Assembly (NCBI RefSeq): GCF_014836775.1
Contig: NZ_JACSQD010000005.1
Coordinates: forward strand, 83,414 to 147,413
Length of the DNA stretch: 64,000 nt
Reading direction: 5' to 3'
Source: Arthrobacter gallicola
Lineage (GTDB): Bacteria; Actinomycetota; Actinomycetes; Actinomycetales; Micrococcaceae
The position numbers and the translations under genes are program-made. Every line of letters begins with the position of its first letter. Within the stretch, counting starts at the first letter, position 1. The notes under the pieces were generated by a model that saw only the letters and a program-made list of their open reading frames with translations, was not told the DNA's origin and made no database searches. Positions 62,513-64,000 of the stretch are shown one piece after another.

Positions 62513-63676
62513 TCAGCTTGTTTGGGCCGCGGCGCCCACAGCGGCTGCCACGGCGGGCGCCACCCGGGGGTCCAGCGGGCTGGGGACAATATGGTCGGCG
62601 GCCAGGTCAGACCCAACCAGATCTGCGATCGCCCCGGCAGCTGCCACCTTCATGGCGGACGTGATCCGGCGGGCACCACTGTCCAGCGCTCCCCGGAAGA
62701 TCCCGGGAAAGGCCAGGACGTTGTTGATCTGGTTCGGAAAATCGCTCCGGCCCGTAGCAACCACCGCCGCGTAGCGTGCGGCGACCTCCGGGTGGATCTC
62801 GGGATCCGGGTTGGAAAGGGCGAAGATGATCGGCTCCGGCGCCATCGATGCCAGGACATCCTCAGGCACGGTGCCGGAGGACACACCCACAAAAACATCC
62901 GCTCCGGCCATCGCATCCGCGACGCCGCCTTCCAGGTTCCGCGGATTGGTGCGCTCTGCGAGATCCGCCTTGATCCCCTCCAGCTCCCGCCCGGTGGAGA
63001 GGATTCCGCGCGAATCCAGGACAACGACGTCGTGAATTCCGGCTTCCAGCAGAATGTTGGCACAGGCGACACCTGCGGCACCGGCACCGGAAATGACCAC
63101 GCGGAGCGTGGTGAAATCCTTCCCGGTGACCCGGGCGGCGTTGGTCAGGGCGGCCAGCACCACAATTGCGGTGCCGTGCTGGTCATCATGCATCACGGGG
63201 CAGTCCAGCGCCTCGATCAGGCGCTGTTCGAGTTCGAAGCAGCGCGGCGCGGAGATATCTTCCAGGTTCACCGCCCCGAAGCTGGGCCGCAGCCGGACCA
63301 GGGTCTCGATGATCTCATCCACGTCCGTTGTTTCCAGGACCAGCGGAATGGAATTCAATCCGCCGAAGGTCTTGAACAGCGCAGATTTGCCTTCCATGAC
63401 AGGAAGTGAAGCTGCCGCTCCGATGTTCCCCAGCCCCAGCACGGCCGTGCCGTCGCTGACCACCGCAACCAGGCGGGAGGCCCAGGTGTGGGTGGCGGCC
63501 AGGGCCGGTTCGGCTGCGATGGCACGGCTGACCTGTGCGACACCGGGCGTGTAGGCGATGGAGAGCGCGCGGGCGGAATCCAGCGGCAGTGTCGTTTCGA
63601 CCGAGAGTTTTCCGCCGGCGTGGGCGGCAAAAATCTCCTCGGTGCTGATGGCAGAGGGGGTCACGGTGGACGTCAT
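62513..63676 (-). CDS. Malate dehydrogenase (oxaloacetate-decarboxylating), short malic enzyme
   Basis: 387 residues from ATG 63676 (AGGAGC upstream), the short bacterial type without the phosphotransacetylase-like domain. Marks: SIAYTPGVAQVSRAIAAEPA, AVLGLGNIGAAASLPVMEGKS (in parts), NLEDISAPRCFELEQRL with metal ligands, DDQHGTAIVVLAALTNA and the NAD(P) loop VISGAGAAGVACANILLEAG. It makes pyruvate from malate; cofactor choice (NAD or NADP) is not settled by sequence. Confidence 0.93.
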   Translation of the reverse strand: MTSTVTPSAISTEEIFAAHAGGKLSVETTLPLDSARALSIAYTPGVAQVSRAIAAEPALAATHTWASRLVAVVSDGTAVLGLGNIGAAASLPVMEGKSALFKTFGGLNSIPLVLETTDVDEIIETLVRLRPSFGAVNLEDISAPRCFELEQRLIEALDCPVMHDDQHGTAIVVLAALTNAARVTGKDFTTLRVVISGAGAAGVACANILLEAGIHDVVVLDSRGILSTGRELEGIKADLAERTNPRNLEGGVADAMAGADVFVGVSSGTVPEDVLASMAPEPIIFALSNPDPEIHPEVAARYAAVVATGRSDFPNQINNVLAFPGIFRGALDSGARRITSAMKVAAAGAIADLVGSDLAADHIVPSPLDPRVAPAVAAAVGAAAQTS

Positions 63677-63956
63677 GAGGGTGCTCCTGATGCAGGGCCG
63701 AAAAGGGCTGCGCAGCGGAACCGGCTGGATCAGCGGCCGCGGAGGCGCGGAAAATGCGGAACAGTAGGGTTCCGGGACGGGCATCAGGATAGGTACGCCC
63801 CTGCCGTGTCCGGCTCCGGACATTGGTATGTCCAGGGCCCAGCGACGCGGCAGATTCCCCAGTCTAGCGGCGCGGTACGGAGGTATGGCAAATGTGTTTC
63901 GTTCGCGCCGCCGGGCGGTACGGCTCTTTGCCGCAGGAATCTTTGCCGCAGAAAAG

Positions 63957-63992
63957 AAAACCCCCGAGCAGGCACAGGCCTTCGGGGGTTTT
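63957..63992. terminator. Terminator-like hairpin at the right edge
   Basis: AAAACCCCCGA (63957-63967) and TCGGGGGTTTT (63982-63992) form a perfect 11-bp stem around a 14-base loop, with A-rich and T-rich ends, so it can terminate in either direction. From 63677 to 63956 no gene is seen, only the upstream region of malic enzyme. The hairpin probably belongs to a gene beyond the window. Confidence 0.75.
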
Positions 63993-64000
63993 CTGGTGGC

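Overview
The window is high-GC DNA from a member of the Actinobacteria, most likely an Arthrobacter-like Micrococcaceae. This rests on gene order and protein style: rimP-nusA-ylxR-infB-rbfA, rpsB-tsf-pyrH-frr-cdsA, dxr-site-2 protease-ispG, a DUF4081 acetyltransferase beside ispG, a Holin-X/DUF3618 protein, and several starts that look leaderless. No insertion sequence, prophage, CRISPR array or integrase was seen, so this is a chromosomal core with accessory metabolic islands.

Layout. 1-592 holds no gene but a block of direct and tandem repeats. 593-6396 is the translation/transcription operon rbfA, infB, ylxR, nusA, rimP (minus strand). 6502-15294 holds a ferritin-like secreted protein, a small-molecule phosphotransferase, a TauE permease, proS, a GntR regulator divergent from an MFS exporter, and two paralogous lipoproteins. 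15412-22516 is the isoprenoid/site-2-protease block (acetyltransferase, ispG, YCII protein, a SatD-like pair, Rip1-type protease, dxr, an NAD(P)-binding protein).

22578-35946 is a branched-chain amino acid catabolic region. A minus-strand operon (CitE-type lyase, MaoC hydratase, CoA transferase B and A, acyl-CoA dehydrogenase, biotin-carboxylase subunit, carboxyltransferase subunit) faces a TetR gene across two palindromic operators. Next come the branched-chain 2-oxoacid dehydrogenase genes E1 alpha, E1 beta and E2, with a divergent Lrp-type regulator. The same lyase-hydratase-dehydrogenase-carboxylase-CoA transferase set is known from Mycobacterium tuberculosis (Rv2498c-Rv2504c), so leucine degradation to acetyl-CoA and acetoacetate is the likely role.

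35951-42604 is a sugar-acid island: an IclR regulator and a tightly overlapping operon of MHS-type permease, 2-hydroxyacid dehydrogenase, zinc alcohol dehydrogenase, KduD-like SDR, KDPG aldolase and KDG kinase. It feeds 2-keto-3-deoxygluconate into pyruvate and glyceraldehyde-3-phosphate, but its entry substrate is not evident because no sugar-acid dehydratase is present. 42837-48879 holds two acetate-type sodium:solute symporters, each with a small membrane partner, flanking a LytS/LytTR two-component system.

48904-55272 is the DivIVA-repeat, cdsA, frr, pyrH, tsf, rpsB and M23 peptidase region. 55323-63676 holds an acyl-CoA dehydrogenase, a CAT-anticodon tRNA, a second repeat locus sharing a 24-bp core with the one at the left end, a glycosyltransferase, an EamA/NIPA-like permease, a CDP-alcohol phosphatidyltransferase, a Holin-X/DUF3618 protein, a sugar porter and malic enzyme. 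The most unusual signals are the dispersed repeat family at both ends, back-to-back leaderless promoters sharing one palindrome, the unassigned sugar-acid pathway, and the lipoprotein pair.
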